This document shows positions 50,046-62,459 of a DNA stretch of 64,000 bases, one piece after another (within the stretch, counting starts at the first letter, position 1; each line of letters begins with the position of its first letter). Where the stretch lies: assembly GCA_029817715.1 (NCBI GenBank), contig JARUPY010000367.1:1-64000 (forward strand), written 5' to 3'. The DNA comes from Melastoma dodecandrum (Eukaryota; Streptophyta; Magnoliopsida; Myrtales; Melastomataceae). A program made the translations under genes and the position numbers. The notes under the pieces are model-generated. The model did no database searches and was not told the origin of the DNA. It saw only the letters and a list, made by a program, of their open reading frames with translations.

Positions 50046-50365
50046 TCATAGACAGTCTAATAGAATCGTTGCTCTGCAACTCGGAGCACACTGATGGGGA
50101 CACGGCGCTGGAAATCCAGAGATGTACTCACAATGCCACATTGCTGTCGGATATGAATCGAACAGACTGATGTTCCACAAGCAAATCCCTTTGAATGGCG
50201 AATCCTTTCCACCTTCTAATATCGGGACCTTCATAGAATTTATGCTGACCACATTGCCGATGCGAATACCCTCCACGGACGGAAATGCTTTGGGGTCCCA
50301 TGCATCATCAGGATGGTCGTTGAGTCCCCGGCTGAACCTGACGTTATTTTTACCCTTTCCAAACC
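50046..50365 (-). pseudogene. C-terminal fragment of a polygalacturonase (GH28)
   Basis: The minus strand reads HPDDAWDPKAFPSVEGIRIG, then VPILEGGKDSPFKGICLWNI and AMWHCEYISGF with PCP. These match the conserved C-terminal third of plant GH28 pectin hydrolases (HPDD.YD..ALP, LLEG....F.GICL.N, WHCE.VSGF, PCP). The catalytic NTD, DD and RIK motifs, which lie further N-terminal, are absent: upstream sequence (higher coordinates) shows no GH28 match that I can see. An 11-base direct repeat (AACGTCAGGTT) lies at the 5' edge. It is most likely a truncated relic, placed tail-to-tail with PSAN. Confidence 0.7.
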
Positions 50366-51520
50366 TGACGTTATCCCTTCGACATCACGCTTCCAATTCT
50401 GACACTTGAGCAGGTCGGAGTTGTGCCATAAATTCTCCTAATTACGATATTTGTGCTTGGACAAGCAGCTAGGCGGACTCTTTTGTCCTCTTACCTTATT
50501 TTGGAGATTTTGTATACGTGTGAGTTTAAATTCGGGAGTGTTCTGTAAAAATCCTATTAGGTGAGACTTGGTACATTATATAGTTTTAACAACCCAAATC
50601 TTTGCGCGAGCCTGCAAGGTCACGGAAATTACATTGGCGAGACAATTGCCTCCGAGTGAGTCGAGCTACAGCAGCTTCAGATATGATATTTGCAGTATGA
50701 TTATGTTAGCAATTACTATTTGAATTTTGTACTATTGCCCGCAAATCCTACCATCATGAGATAATCAAGAGGTCCGCGTTGAAGGGTCACCTAGAGAGTT
50801 AAGTAAGACACTGCGTTCCTCCCGTTGCCACCAAAACCAATAATGTTGAGCTACAGCAGGTTAAGGTCTGATATTAACGATACGATTACATCAGAGATTA
50901 CGATCCAAATTTTATACTATGGCTAAATTTGTAAGGCTTTCGTTTGGATCTTTGTTGAACATAACTTTCTGGGAAGGTCTTTGTCCGTCTGCAATAGAAA
51001 AAAAAAAGATTACTCAGACATCTTGGCAATAAACGATTAATTAAGCAGCTTGGAGGTTGTGCCGGCGCTTTCCAGGTTGTCTGAAGCAGGAACATTGGCT
51101 GAGACTGCAACATTAACACTAAATCACACAAGCATTTCCCGTTTTACAGCCAGCAAGGGGTAAAAATCTCAGCAAGCAAGGGCTAATTTTAATTATCCCT
51201 CTTAAAGAATTCATTCTGCTCTGATCCCCTGAGCCAGCGAAAAGATCGATAACAAGTGACCGTATTCATCGATAGGTGAATGGTAGTTCGATAGCTACTC
51301 ACAGACTGTTGATGAGCGAAGCCATGAGAAGTTTCTTTTGTCCCATGGTTACTTGTCTTTCCCATGTATGTCCCCATCTTCGTGAATAGATTTGACCAGC
51401 AATCGGCACAAACGACGATTCCTAATTGCCTCCCTGCCGATGGGTGACAAGAAATTTGTGCTATATGTAGCTGTAGCACGATGAGTGTTGCTGCAGAGGA
51501 GGGAGTGGAGTAGAGAAGCA
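50366..51520. other. intergenic
   Basis: It contains a degenerate duplicated segment (listed separately) but no coding region that I recognise. Confidence 0.4.
50658..50930. repeat. two diverged copies of an 80-bp segment
   Basis: Positions 50658-50742 and 50845-50928 share GAGCTACAGCAG, then GATAT, ATGATTA/ACGATTACAT, and AATTTTxTACTAT at the same spacing. The copies are about 187 bases apart and clearly old. The origin is unknown. Confidence 0.5.
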
Positions 51521-52519
51521 ATGGATAGATCACCAGAGGAGATGAAGAACCTTGGCTTCATTGGAATATTCAAGGAATCCTTCAAGATAATTTGGAAGTA
51601 CAAGGGGATCCTGAGTCTAATAACGATAGCGTCTATCCTCCCGCTAGCCGTCATCTTCTTGGCTGAGTACCATTACTCGTTGTATCTCGAACAAAAGCTT
51701 AGGAGGGACGAGCGCAAATTCTACGATGCCAGAAATGACTCCTCAGAGAAGCACCACCTCATGGACGAGCTCTCTTCAGTTCGAATCAAACTCTGTGTGC
51801 TCAATGTTGTGTATTATGTAGTCCTTCTGATGTTCTCCCTCGTTGCTACATCAGCGGTGGTTTACCTCGTGGCATGCGTCTACACGGGAAAAGCCGTGAC
51901 ATTCAAGAAAGTGACGAGCGTGATCCCCCGGGTGTGGAAGAGGCTTGCTTTGACGTTCTTCTGGGTATTCATCATCAACATTGTCTATCACCTGACGACT
52001 CTAGGAATGTACGTAACCTTGTTCGCCATCTTCGGGCGCTCTACAGCAATGTCACTCACGATCATCATTGCCGTCTTCATCTTGCATTTCGCGGGGTTCG
52101 TCTACTTATGCATAATCTGGTACCTGGGTAGCGTGATATCCGTGTTAGAGAAAAATTCGGGGATCAATGCGATGGCCAAGGCCCATGACTTGATAAAGGG
52201 TAAGGAAAAGGTCGTCTCATTCATCTTCATACTCCTGGGAGTAGTTTACTACGGTGTCTCCATCCCCTATGAAAAGCTCGTTGCACTTCATTGGAGTCCG
52301 GCGAGGGTAATCACCATCGGGTTGCCATGTTTGTTACTGCTGACGGGGCTATTCTTGGTCGGGCTAGTCGTCCAGTCAGTGATATACTTTGTCTGCAAGT
52401 CGCATCACTACGAGGAGATTGACAAGTCAGCCTTGTCGGAACATCTCGATGCCTTCCTTCCCGGGTACGTTCCACTCAAGGAGAGCAAGGATGCGCAACA
52501 GCAGCAAGTCTATGTTTAG
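51521..52519 (+). CDS. multi-pass membrane protein of an uncharacterised plant family
   Basis: A single exon of 332 aa. It starts MDRSPEEMKNLGFIGIFKES, a conserved cytosolic start for this plant family (proteins often labelled as polyadenylate-binding-protein-interacting membrane proteins, with no firm function). About six hydrophobic segments follow: near GILSLITIASILPLAVIF, VLNVVYYVVLLMFSLVATS, LTFFWVFIINIVYHLTTLG, LTIIIAVFILHFAGFVYL, VSFIFILLGVVYYGVSI and ITIGLPCLLLLTGLFLVGL. The end has FVCKSHHYEEIDKS and a short acidic tail. The start at 51521 is preferred over 51485 because the family begins there. A remnant of a related gene lies at 55418-55620 on the opposite strand. Confidence 0.85.
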   Translation: MDRSPEEMKNLGFIGIFKESFKIIWKYKGILSLITIASILPLAVIFLAEYHYSLYLEQKLRRDERKFYDARNDSSEKHHLMDELSSVRIKLCVLNVVYYVVLLMFSLVATSAVVYLVACVYTGKAVTFKKVTSVIPRVWKRLALTFFWVFIINIVYHLTTLGMYVTLFAIFGRSTAMSLTIIIAVFILHFAGFVYLCIIWYLGSVISVLEKNSGINAMAKAHDLIKGKEKVVSFIFILLGVVYYGVSIPYEKLVALHWSPARVITIGLPCLLLLTGLFLVGLVVQSVIYFVCKSHHYEEIDKSALSEHLDAFLPGYVPLKESKDAQQQQVYV

Positions 52520-53339
52520 GATCCCTTTGCAACTCTGTCTTGCTAGTAATGCATACATTTGAACCTTCACGTCTGGCTTAAGTCGGCCAGCAATCATGTC
52601 TTTGAATGACGCTTTTTTCATCTTCGTTGTAATCCCCTGCTGTCCCGGATTGTTTCGCCAAATAAACTTCAGGGCTTTTATTGATAAGTTCATAGAAATC
52701 CAAAGTTTAGCTCTGCTTTAACAAACTGAAGCTTTGTCAGGCTTTGCTTTTAGCAAGCAAACTGTCTCGTTTTCCTCGTGTAATGTACAGTGTGTTACTG
52801 CCGAACCTTCCGATAGCGAATCTGTCCAGCAGTTCTCGTCTAACTCCCAGATTTCAAAGAAAACACCGGCAGACATTAACTGATTCACAGGTTGTGGACT
52901 CCGAACCAATCAGCTCTATTCTAGTTGATGGCGAAAGGCTAAACGCTTCCTCATATGACATTAACTTTGGAATAACAGAAAAGGTCGGCCGAGAAATAAC
53001 CGGACGTCACCAAAATGGGGTTGGTCGAAGTGGTAAGGTGCTTGTATTCGCTTAAGAAAGTATCGGGTTTGAAACATGTCATCATTCTAGTTGGGTGACC
53101 CATCCATCATAGCTAAATGTCCTACTTGAGTCGAGTCCTACTTGAGTCGAGTCCCGATTACTCGGGGCGAAGCTCGAACCGAGCGGAAAAAAAAAAGAAG
53201 AAATAACCGACGTCATTGTGTCCTGGTTCTACCTGTCCTTTTCGCATTAAGCTGGATATTCTTCTTACAAGCAGTAGAAGACAATAACCTAAGAATTGGG
53301 AGAAGGCGCAAAAATGTGTTTGGGCACAATAAATAACCT
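52520..53339. other. intergenic
   Basis: A perfect 16-bp tandem pair (GTCCTACTTGAGTCGA) occupies 53119-53150. No coding region is recognised. Confidence 0.45.
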
Positions 53340-53341
53340 TA

Positions 53342-53431
53342 TAGGCCCAAATTAGATGGGCCCGGCCCAATAAACGCTGGGCACCGCCGTCTGCTTTTCC
53401 ATTTATCCCCTTGCTAGGGTTAGGGTTTTCT
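53342..53431 (+). promoter_or_regulatory. site II elements and telo-box of the RPS11 promoter
   Basis: AGGCCCA (53343-53349), TGGGCC and GGCCCA (about 53357-53370) and TGGGCA (53378-53383) are followed by CTAGGGTTAGGGTTTTC (53414-53430), a double telo-box in inverse orientation. Telo-box plus site II is the known signature of plant ribosomal-protein promoters. It lies 60-150 bases upstream of the start codon. Confidence 0.7.
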
Positions 53432-53491
53432 TTCTCTTCTACTTCCTGTATCAGCCGACGGCGGGAGTCTTGAAAACGGGACCTAGAAGCC

Positions 53492-54935
<1,444 letters not shown>

Positions 54936-55417
54936 GTTCTGCGGTTTTGTTCTTTCCCAAAGAAGAAATGTTAGATTGGTTTCTTATCAGATGACTTGGA
55001 ATATGTCTCCTACTATGTAATTTGCATTCTTTTCTTTCTTCAACTTGACCTTGAGAATTCAGATATATTGAACTGTTTACATGGAAGTTGATTTTGGACT
55101 GGATGCACTGGTTGGCTGTATTATGTACTTCTCCTTGCCTGTTTTGTTCGTGTGCTATTCTTGATTCTGCATCATGGCCTGTATTATGCTTGATTATCAT
55201 TCAGTGTAACCGCAGCTAGAACTCAACAATCGAGGACACATTTCTCATGCCACCCAAAAATCCCAGGGATCACTTAAGCTAGGAATTGTGCTGTTGTGAC
55301 AAATTCAAATGACAGTGAGCAATTAAGAGCATTAACATGAACTAAATGCGACTCGAAATTACAAACATCTTCGGTTTGTATCGATGTATTGCCTCGAAGA
55401 ATCATCAAACACAAGCC
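54936..55417. other. intergenic, RPS11 3' UTR
   Basis: AT-rich, no coding region recognised. Confidence 0.4.
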
Positions 55418-55620
55418 TTACAAAATCCCTTCTACTCTATCCATTGTGACTTGTCGGACCAAAACCTGCTGTAGCCCGACATCCATAGTAGCTGAGAGAG
55501 GAGCATAGGGTCCAGCATAACCCTCGAGGTAACATGCCAACACTGACTCATCGATGATCTCGTGATGGTAAGACTTAAAGACGAAGTAGACCACGGTCTG
55601 GAAGACCAGGCCGAATAGGT
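55418..55620 (-). pseudogene. C-terminal remnant of the membrane-protein family at 51.5 kb
   Basis: The minus strand reads FQTVVYFVFKSYHHEIIDES, then YLEGYAGPYAPL, aligning with the last 60 residues of the intact gene at 51521-52519 (SVIYFVCKSHHYEEIDKS and the following tail). The stop is at 55418-55420. Upstream sequence does not show the remaining membrane segments in frame, so this is a truncated copy on the opposite strand, across RPS11 from its relative. Confidence 0.6.
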
Positions 55621-56106
55621 CACCATGACCTGAGAAATGATGTGCGGGATTCCTCCATGATTCTAACCGCAGCGGGAATATCCATTCCGATTACGGCGAA
55701 GTAATCAAACGAGTACCCCGGAGAATTACGACAGCAAGAACTGGAAGATGTGAAAGTGTTTTGATGCGTGGACGAGCCCGAGTGTTCCAGAGGAGGAAAT
55801 CTTCTTCTTCGGGCCTCTTGATGTACTTTTTGGGGCTAAAGCAACATGATGGACCAATCTTCCTCCTAAAGCATCCGAACCATGTTATTGGGTTCACAGG
55901 AAGACCACGAGCGGCTAATGGGCCTAAGTAAGCGCTATTGTGCAAAGGTTTGCAGTCTAGATGTTCGTCGAAATGCCTCAACCAGTTTAGTCCGCGCCTT
56001 TTCTTCCTGTTGTGGCTTAAGCCGGTTCCGATCCTTCCCATGAATGACGGGTTCGTGGGTATTTTCCATGATCTGAATCGAGTTCTTCGCTTTCTTCTGT
56101 TGATCA
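55621..56106. other. intergenic, leader of the maturase gene
   Basis: A long minus-strand open stretch (56176-55691) has no recognisable motif and overlaps the maturase first exon in antisense; I treat it as a chance frame. The region should hold the maturase promoter. Confidence 0.4.
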
Positions 56107-58765
56107 ATGGCATCGAGTTTCCATTTCTTGAAGAGAGGCAGCCGGGGAACCTGGCGTACAAGTTCAGTTCTGCCAAGCATCGGACTTTCCTGCCTCAGAT
56201 TATCCTCTACAATAATGGGTATGGTTTGCTTCCGTCTCTTGTTGGTTGTTTGCAGTTAATATTTGATTTGATGTGTCGTCCGTGGAACAATTTGTGGTCG
56301 TCCGGAAATTCGAAGCATATGTGGAACAATTTGTGGTCGTCCGTGGAACAATTTGACTTGATTTGATGTTGATCGAAGCATATGTGGTCGTCCGGAAATT
56401 CGATATCTCGAATTTGTCATGGTATTTCTTCTTTCCTTGTGTTTTAATGATAGGTGGAGGAATGAGGCCCGATCATGAGGAATTCTCGAGCTCTGTTGCT
56501 GTCACTGATGCGAGTGACGATGACTGTGGGAGGTTTTCTCTCGCGCAGGACTTGGCAAGTCTGGTCGATGAATCCGTCAAGCTAAAAGATTTTAGGAAAA
56601 GAGGCAGGATGGAGCTTAAAAGGATTATCGAGCTCCGAATAAAGAAGAGGGTGAAGGAGCAATTTGTGGATGGGAAATTTCGCTTCATTATGAGAAACAT
56701 CGTAGCGAATGCTGAAACTCTTCACGATGCTTATAATTCCCTTTGTCTAAACGCAAATGTTGATATTTCTTTGGCTGTTTCCAAAGTGCCTTTTCAATCT
56801 ATAGCAGAAGATCTCTACTCAGGGAACTTCAATGTGGGTGCAAACTTGTACTCTGTAACCACCAGAGGTAAGCAGAAGGAAGTCCTTATTCTTCCCAGGT
56901 TGAAGTTGAGAATCGTTCAGGAAGCAATCAGGATAGTTTTGGAGGTCATCTATCGTCCTCATTTCTCAAAAATATCGCATGGTTGTCGTATTGGGAGAGG
57001 TCACTCTTCTGCAGTGAAGTACATATGCAAGGGCATTACTAATTGTGATTGGTGGTTCACTTTGCACACGAGCAAAAAGGTCAATGCTCGCATTTTATCG
57101 AAACTAATATCAGTTATGGAAGAAAGGATTGCTGACCCGGACTTGTATGCCTTTCTAGAAAGGATGTTTGATGCGGATGTCCTGAATTTGGAGTTTGGAG
57201 GTTTCCCAAAAGGCCATGGCCTGCCGCAGGAGGGAATTTTGTGCCCCATATTAATCAATATCTACCTGGACTGTTTGGATCGTGAATTCTACAGATTGTC
57301 AATGAAGTATGAGGCTCTCTGTCCTGTTTCTGATTTGAATCCTGACAGGCCAACTTCTGTTTTGCGTGGCTGGTTCCGGAAACAGATCGAAAAGGGTGAT
57401 TGTGGGCCAGTTGGAGATGGAAAATATCATGTCTTCCTTCATTGCTGCCGTTTCATGGACGAGGTTTTTTTCGCAGTTTCTGGACCCAAAGATGTTGCTG
57501 TTAATTTACTTTCGGATGTGAAAAATTATGTGCAGAACATGCTCTATCTCGATGCTCATACTGAGACAGAAATATTACCTTGTATTGGACAACAAGGTCT
57601 TCGTTTTCTAGGTTTTCTAGTGAGAAGGAAAGTCACTGAAAACCCTGCTGTACGTGCAGTTCACAAGCTAAAGGAGAAAGTGAAGCTTTTTGGCTCCCAG
57701 AAGGAAGATGCATGGAATGCGGGGACTGCTCGAGTTGGGAAAAAATGGCTGGCTCATGGCTTGAAAAAGGTCAAAGAGTCAGAGATTCAACACCTGGAAG
57801 ACAAATCGTCCACATTGAGCCAAATTTCAAAATTTAGGAAGCCTGGTATGGAAACAGACCACTGGTACAAGCACTTGATGAAGATATGGATGCAAAGTAT
57901 CACCGCGAAGGCAGAAGAAAGTGAGGAGGCTGTCTTATCAAAGCATGTTGCTGAGCCAGCGCTTCCCAAAGAACTCACTGATTCCTTTCACGAATTTCAA
58001 AGGCAAGTGGAAAAGTATGTGTCTTCTGAAACTGCTTCTATCCTTGCTGTGGCCCGCGATTGCTCTGCACCAATGGTTACAACTGAGATTAGTGCTCCTA
58101 CTGAAGCTATCGAAAAGCGTCTGTCACGATATGGAATAACAACTGAATCTGGATATGCCCGTTTCGTTAGCCGTTTAGTACTATTAGACGGTGTCCATAT
58201 CATTGACTGGTTTTCAGGGATCTCTTCCCGTTTGCTAAGATGGTATAGCGAATGTACCAACTTTGATGAAGTAAAGCTGATAGTTAGTGAATTTGTTAGA
58301 AAATCCTGCGTGCGTACTCTGGCTGCAAAATATCGGATGCACGAGCTTATTGTTGAGAGGCAATTTAGTGAAGAGCTAGCACGAATTCCTTCAAACGGTG
58401 AAATGGATCGATTTCCATCGGACGAAACATCTGAGTATCTGCCCTTTGACAATGATGAGGCCCTTAAGTATGGCATTTTGTACAGCAGTGTGTGTTTACT
58501 ATCTCTAGCTAGAGTAACGAGCCAGTCGCGACCCTGTAAATGCTTTATAACGGGTTGTCATTCAAGGGCACCTGGTGTGTACACTCTTCATGTGATGGAA
58601 AGACAGAGATTTCCTGGGTGGAAGACTGGGTTTTCAACTTCCATTCATCCCGGTTTAAACGGGAGGCGGATCGGCCTTTGTAATGAGCATATGAGAGATT
58701 TAAATCTCGGGCGTGTGTCCCTCCAGTCTGTTGATTTTGGAGCATGGCAGGATAGCAACGGCTAA
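56107..58765 (+). CDS. nuclear-encoded group II intron maturase, mitochondrial (nMAT class with C-terminal domain)
   Basis: Nuclear maturases splice group II introns of plant mitochondrial transcripts. I infer two exons: 56107-56218 and 56454-58765 (GT-AG, phase 1), 807 aa. Exon 1 encodes MASSFHFLKRGSRGTWRTSS, rich in Arg and Ser and free of acids, a good mitochondrial presequence. Exon 2 carries the RT-like domain (RPHFSKISHGCRIGRGHSSA, GLPQEGILCPILINIYLDCL near residue 291) and a Cys-rich FMDEVFFAVSG near 371 in place of the YADD catalytic box, so one Asp is lost. A maturase X-like region follows (FISRLVL-type segment near 630). The C-terminal Cys/His cluster (CKCFITGC near 732, then LCNEHMRDL) resembles the degenerate endonuclease domain of the nMAT3/nMAT4 class. 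Alternative: an ATG at 56363 inside the intron would give 800 aa without a clear presequence. Confidence 0.85.
56264..56403. repeat. minisatellite-like repeat in the maturase intron
   Basis: Imperfect copies of TGGAACAATTTGTGGTCGTC, GAAGCATATGTGG and TCGTCCGGAAATTCGA recur two or three times within 140 bases, immediately before the acceptor of exon 2. Confidence 0.75.
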
Positions 58766-59621
58766 ATTGAGGAGCCCATGGGTTCTTTCCTCCTTGTTGA
58801 TTCCTTGGACAAACCGAGTCGAGAACTATCATATAAAGAACAGCCACGGAATGAGGTAGTCCCTTCTGTCCCCATTCAAGGCATTGGTCCTCTCATCCTG
58901 ACGTAGAACTAAGCAAAGTAAATTCTGATACCACAGTTGGAGGTAACAATATGATGGTGATGTTACACGCTGCTATTTTTCTGAAGGATTCGATGTTCTG
59001 TGTCAGTCTCTTGTAAATGAAACAGTGAGTAACTGAGATACTGTTTATTTTGTGCAGAGGACGTTGTGAAGGATGGATTCCCTCTTTGGATGGCAGTTTC
59101 TAAACATTTCTTCAGGGGAACTCTTCTGCCGTCCGCATTTCGAGGCAACAGGGCATCTGTAAGGTGGTCAGTACTCATATTTTCTGCTAGTATTGCCTGA
59201 TATTTGATCATATTCAATTATTCTTTTCAGGATAATAGCATAGGTGCAGGATGAGTTCATATGTTTAGTGGATGAAAACCCCTACGTGAGATCGGAAAGA
59301 AATCTCAGCACTTGTCAGTCAAGCAGGCCGAGACATCCTGGACAAGAGGCTTCAGCTTGGACTTCTCCAAAAGGCCAGAGTAACAGGTTAAGGCTTTTTA
59401 GTGTTCTCTGTGACTTTGCGCATAAGTTGCTATCACTATTTCTGAACTTGGGTAATAAGATTGTCGGCCTGAAGATTTGCAATGTCAATAGTTGCATATG
59501 AGAAATCCCATTTATGATAGCTGTACCAAAACAAGTGCAAATATGCAAATATCCAAGGCAGTCAATAAATGGTTTGAAGTCCATGCTATGCTGAAAAGAG
59601 ATCCTAAACAATGCAAAAAGG
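58766..59621. other. intergenic between convergent genes
   Basis: It holds the 3' UTRs of the maturase and E1-alpha genes. A possible 3' UTR intron of the maturase transcript ends near TTTTGTGCAG (59049-59058). No coding region is recognised. Confidence 0.4.
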
Positions 59622-62004
59622 TTAAAAAGGAACGTTCTTAGGGTAATCAGCAGGATGTCTTAAAATGGTCTCTCTCAGAAGTCTCTCTTGCTCCTGAAGA
59701 TTGGGCGGAGGCACATCGTAGACATCCGTGAAAAGATCTGCGACTGGCGGCTTCTCTACTTTTTCCGCCACTTGAATTGCATTTAGGATCTGCAGCAATA
59801 GATTTGATTGGAACCCTGAAAGATGTTTCAGGCTTTGACATTATCGGGGGCGCAAAATCGAATTACCTGTTGACGAGTATTGCTTCTGAGCTCATTCTCG
59901 GCTGCGTTATTCCACCAACCATTGCACTCTATCCACTTCCTAAACCTGGTCACGGGGTCTCCGGATGTGCGCCACAGCTGGATTTCATCTGCGGGTCGGT
60001 ACTTTGTTGAATCATCAGATGTGGTGTGGTGTCCTGCTCGATACGTTAAGGCCTATCCCCCCAAAAAAGGGAAGTGATCAAAGATCATATATCAGCATGG
60101 ATGAAGTTGTAAACGGGGACTGAGTCTTACCTCAATCAAGATTGGCCTCTGCTCAGAAATTGCCATTTCACGCGCAGATTGCACTGCACTGTACACCGCA
60201 AGAGCATCGTTACCGTCCACCCTGATGCTTCGTACGCCATATGCTTGGCCTCTGACGACCACGCCATCACCTGACAATTGGATAATCTGTTCAATAGACT
60301 TTAAATTGGAATAATGAAATTAGGAAGGTATTAAAGGAGTTTACTTCGGAACTGGTCGGATGTCGGTGTACTGATTGCCCACCCATTGTTCCTACATATG
60401 AAGATAACCGGCGCATCCATCACCGCTGCAAAGTTCAGAGCCGCATGGAAATCTCCCTACGATGATTTAGCAAGCAATAGGAGGTCAACAATCGATCCAG
60501 CTGTATTTCAAGGACTTCTTCGTGCATTTTATATGGTTCTATGCAACTAGGGTACTTCCTCTTCCAACAAGCTAAAGAAATTTTAAGAGAAGAGAGATTA
60601 AATGGCAACCTCACTGCTGCCCCCATCGCCGAAATAGGTAACAACACATGCATCTCTTTTATCCATCTTCAGTGAGTAAGCAGCGCCGACAGCATGGGGC
60701 AGTTGCGAACTGTCAATAAGTATTGGCCATTCTCATATCATGTGACAAGAAGCTAACTTCAAGATATCAGGGGATTGTTTGTGCCTTACGCTATTGTCGA
60801 TGCAACTGTAAAATAGTTCAACTTGTTGGAACCATAATGAACGGGCATTTGCCTTCCTTTCCCGTAGTCAGCTTTGTTACTGAAACATTGATTTGCGAAT
60901 TCTTGTAAACTGAAACCACGCCATAGAAGAACACCCGGCTCCCTGTACTGCATTAATAAGCATATCTCGAAACACCCATGTTAAACGAGGATTTACAAAG
61001 CAAAATCTCGTACAACTCGGGGAAGCTTATGAAGAAGCTACCTGTGGAACAATAAGGTCATCGTCGATCAATGCCGCAGCAGATGCGATGTTGATGGCTT
61101 CTTCCCCGATTGAGGTCACGTAAAAGGAAATCCTCCCTTGCCTTTGTGCCTCATAGAATATGCTATCCATCTGAGAAAGGGTAACCATTGCAGTGTACAT
61201 CTTGACAGCAACTTCCTCACTAACCTGCACATATTGGTAGAGTCTATACTATTGAGACGCCAATATCATGATATGCAGATGGAGCAGGCAACGGCAAAAG
61301 AATAACACGTTGGATACCTCCAGAAATTTGCTGGACATCAACGGTCGGCCGCTTTCGTCCAGGGTCCTATAGCAATGTACCCGCTCAGCGGAAGCTTCTG
61401 CCAGGAAGTTCATGCTGGAAACAAAAGTAACTTTTCCTCCGGGAAATTCCAAACTCTGTAGAAAAGCAAATGTGAATAAGACGAGTGCTGCTTCCTGAAG
61501 CCTAATGCGGGTATGACGACACTAACTTCACATTCCGACAACTGAACTCATCACACGCTTTTAATCAATCCTCAAGCCCTAATTAGCAATACTCAAAGTA
61601 TGCTCGTGACGCGCCGACCTTCGACCAACGGCCGAGGCTCCGATGACGACCTAGGCAGACGAAAAGAACACCACAAAACCTAGACCCAATAGACAACTTC
61701 CAATTGACGTAATAAGGCCAAGAATCGACAGAACCATCCCTCCTTCCTTCCTAACTAATCAGACATCAGGAAAGGAGTCGATCGCGATCACCCGGTCCGC
61801 GGATAACTCCAGCATCTTCTCGGCCTCGGTTGACTGGAACCGGCGAGGAAATACCCCGTCGCTCCCGTCCCCAATGCAGGGGAAGGGAAACAGCCGGAGC
61901 GTCGGCAGCAGGTCCCCCTGTTTTCGGGCGACTATCGACTTCCACTGGGGAGTCACCCGCTTCACGGCCCCGATCACTCGCCGGCTGTTCCACGACATCG
62001 CCAT
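59622..62004 (-). CDS. branched-chain 2-oxoacid dehydrogenase E1-alpha subunit, mitochondrial
   Basis: E1-alpha of the BCKDH complex uses thiamine diphosphate to decarboxylate the 2-oxoacids of Leu, Ile and Val. Nine exons join in frame to 465 aa: 62004-61792, 61455-61318, 61224-61042, 60947-60790, 60709-60610, 60456-60345, 60270-60131, 60052-59867, 59789-59622. The presequence is basic ([20 protein letters not shown]). Signatures: [43 protein letters not shown], the TPP motif [17 protein letters not shown] to [34 protein letters not shown]. The Ser phosphorylated in animal E1-alpha (HHSTSDD) is Thr here. The start is the ATG at 62004, giving MAMSW; an in-frame ATG at 62094 would lengthen it by 30 residues. 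A decayed tandem copy begins at 63610. Confidence 0.95.
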
Positions 62005-62459
62005 GACGGAAGCAAACCCAAACGACGAGACAAAGACAAGGAACGGCCGGAGAGGCAGAGCGGGGATGGCGAAAGGGGTATTGGGTTCCGACAAAGATCA
62101 TCCGACCAGACGGGCGGCTGCTTTCCACGTCAGTGTGTTAGCTAGACTTGGGTTTTGTCGTTTCGTATCTTTGTTCCAAAGAACAAGCGAAGGGAAGTCT
62201 TCAACTGAATACGGATCAACACTCTCCAAGATAGCGTCACAGACGGTTGTTACATCGGAAATCGAAAATGAAGATTATAAAATTGAACATGCTCATTCCA
62301 GCACTGCACGAAACTTGCAGGTGCAGTTGGCGGCGGCCACAGCAGACCCTCTACGATGCCAAGGACTTCACCCGTCGTTGCGGAATTTGTAATTATCGTA
62401 CCTGAGCCGGCAGTCCTGGAGTTGGACCTGGCCCCTGAAGCTGCGAGTGCACACCTCGG
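62005..62459. other. intergenic: E1-alpha promoter region
   Basis: Nothing is recognised beyond open frames that run antisense to the E1-alpha first exon. Confidence 0.4.

Noticed and set aside
55691..56176. Minus-strand frame of 161 codons upstream of the maturase
   Set aside because: It has no known motif and overlaps the maturase presequence exon in antisense; it is probably chance.
55938..56366. Plus-strand frame of 142 codons as the maturase N-terminus
   Set aside because: It ends at the same donor (56218) in phase 2, which would hit a stop when joined to exon 2; the frame from 56107 fits.
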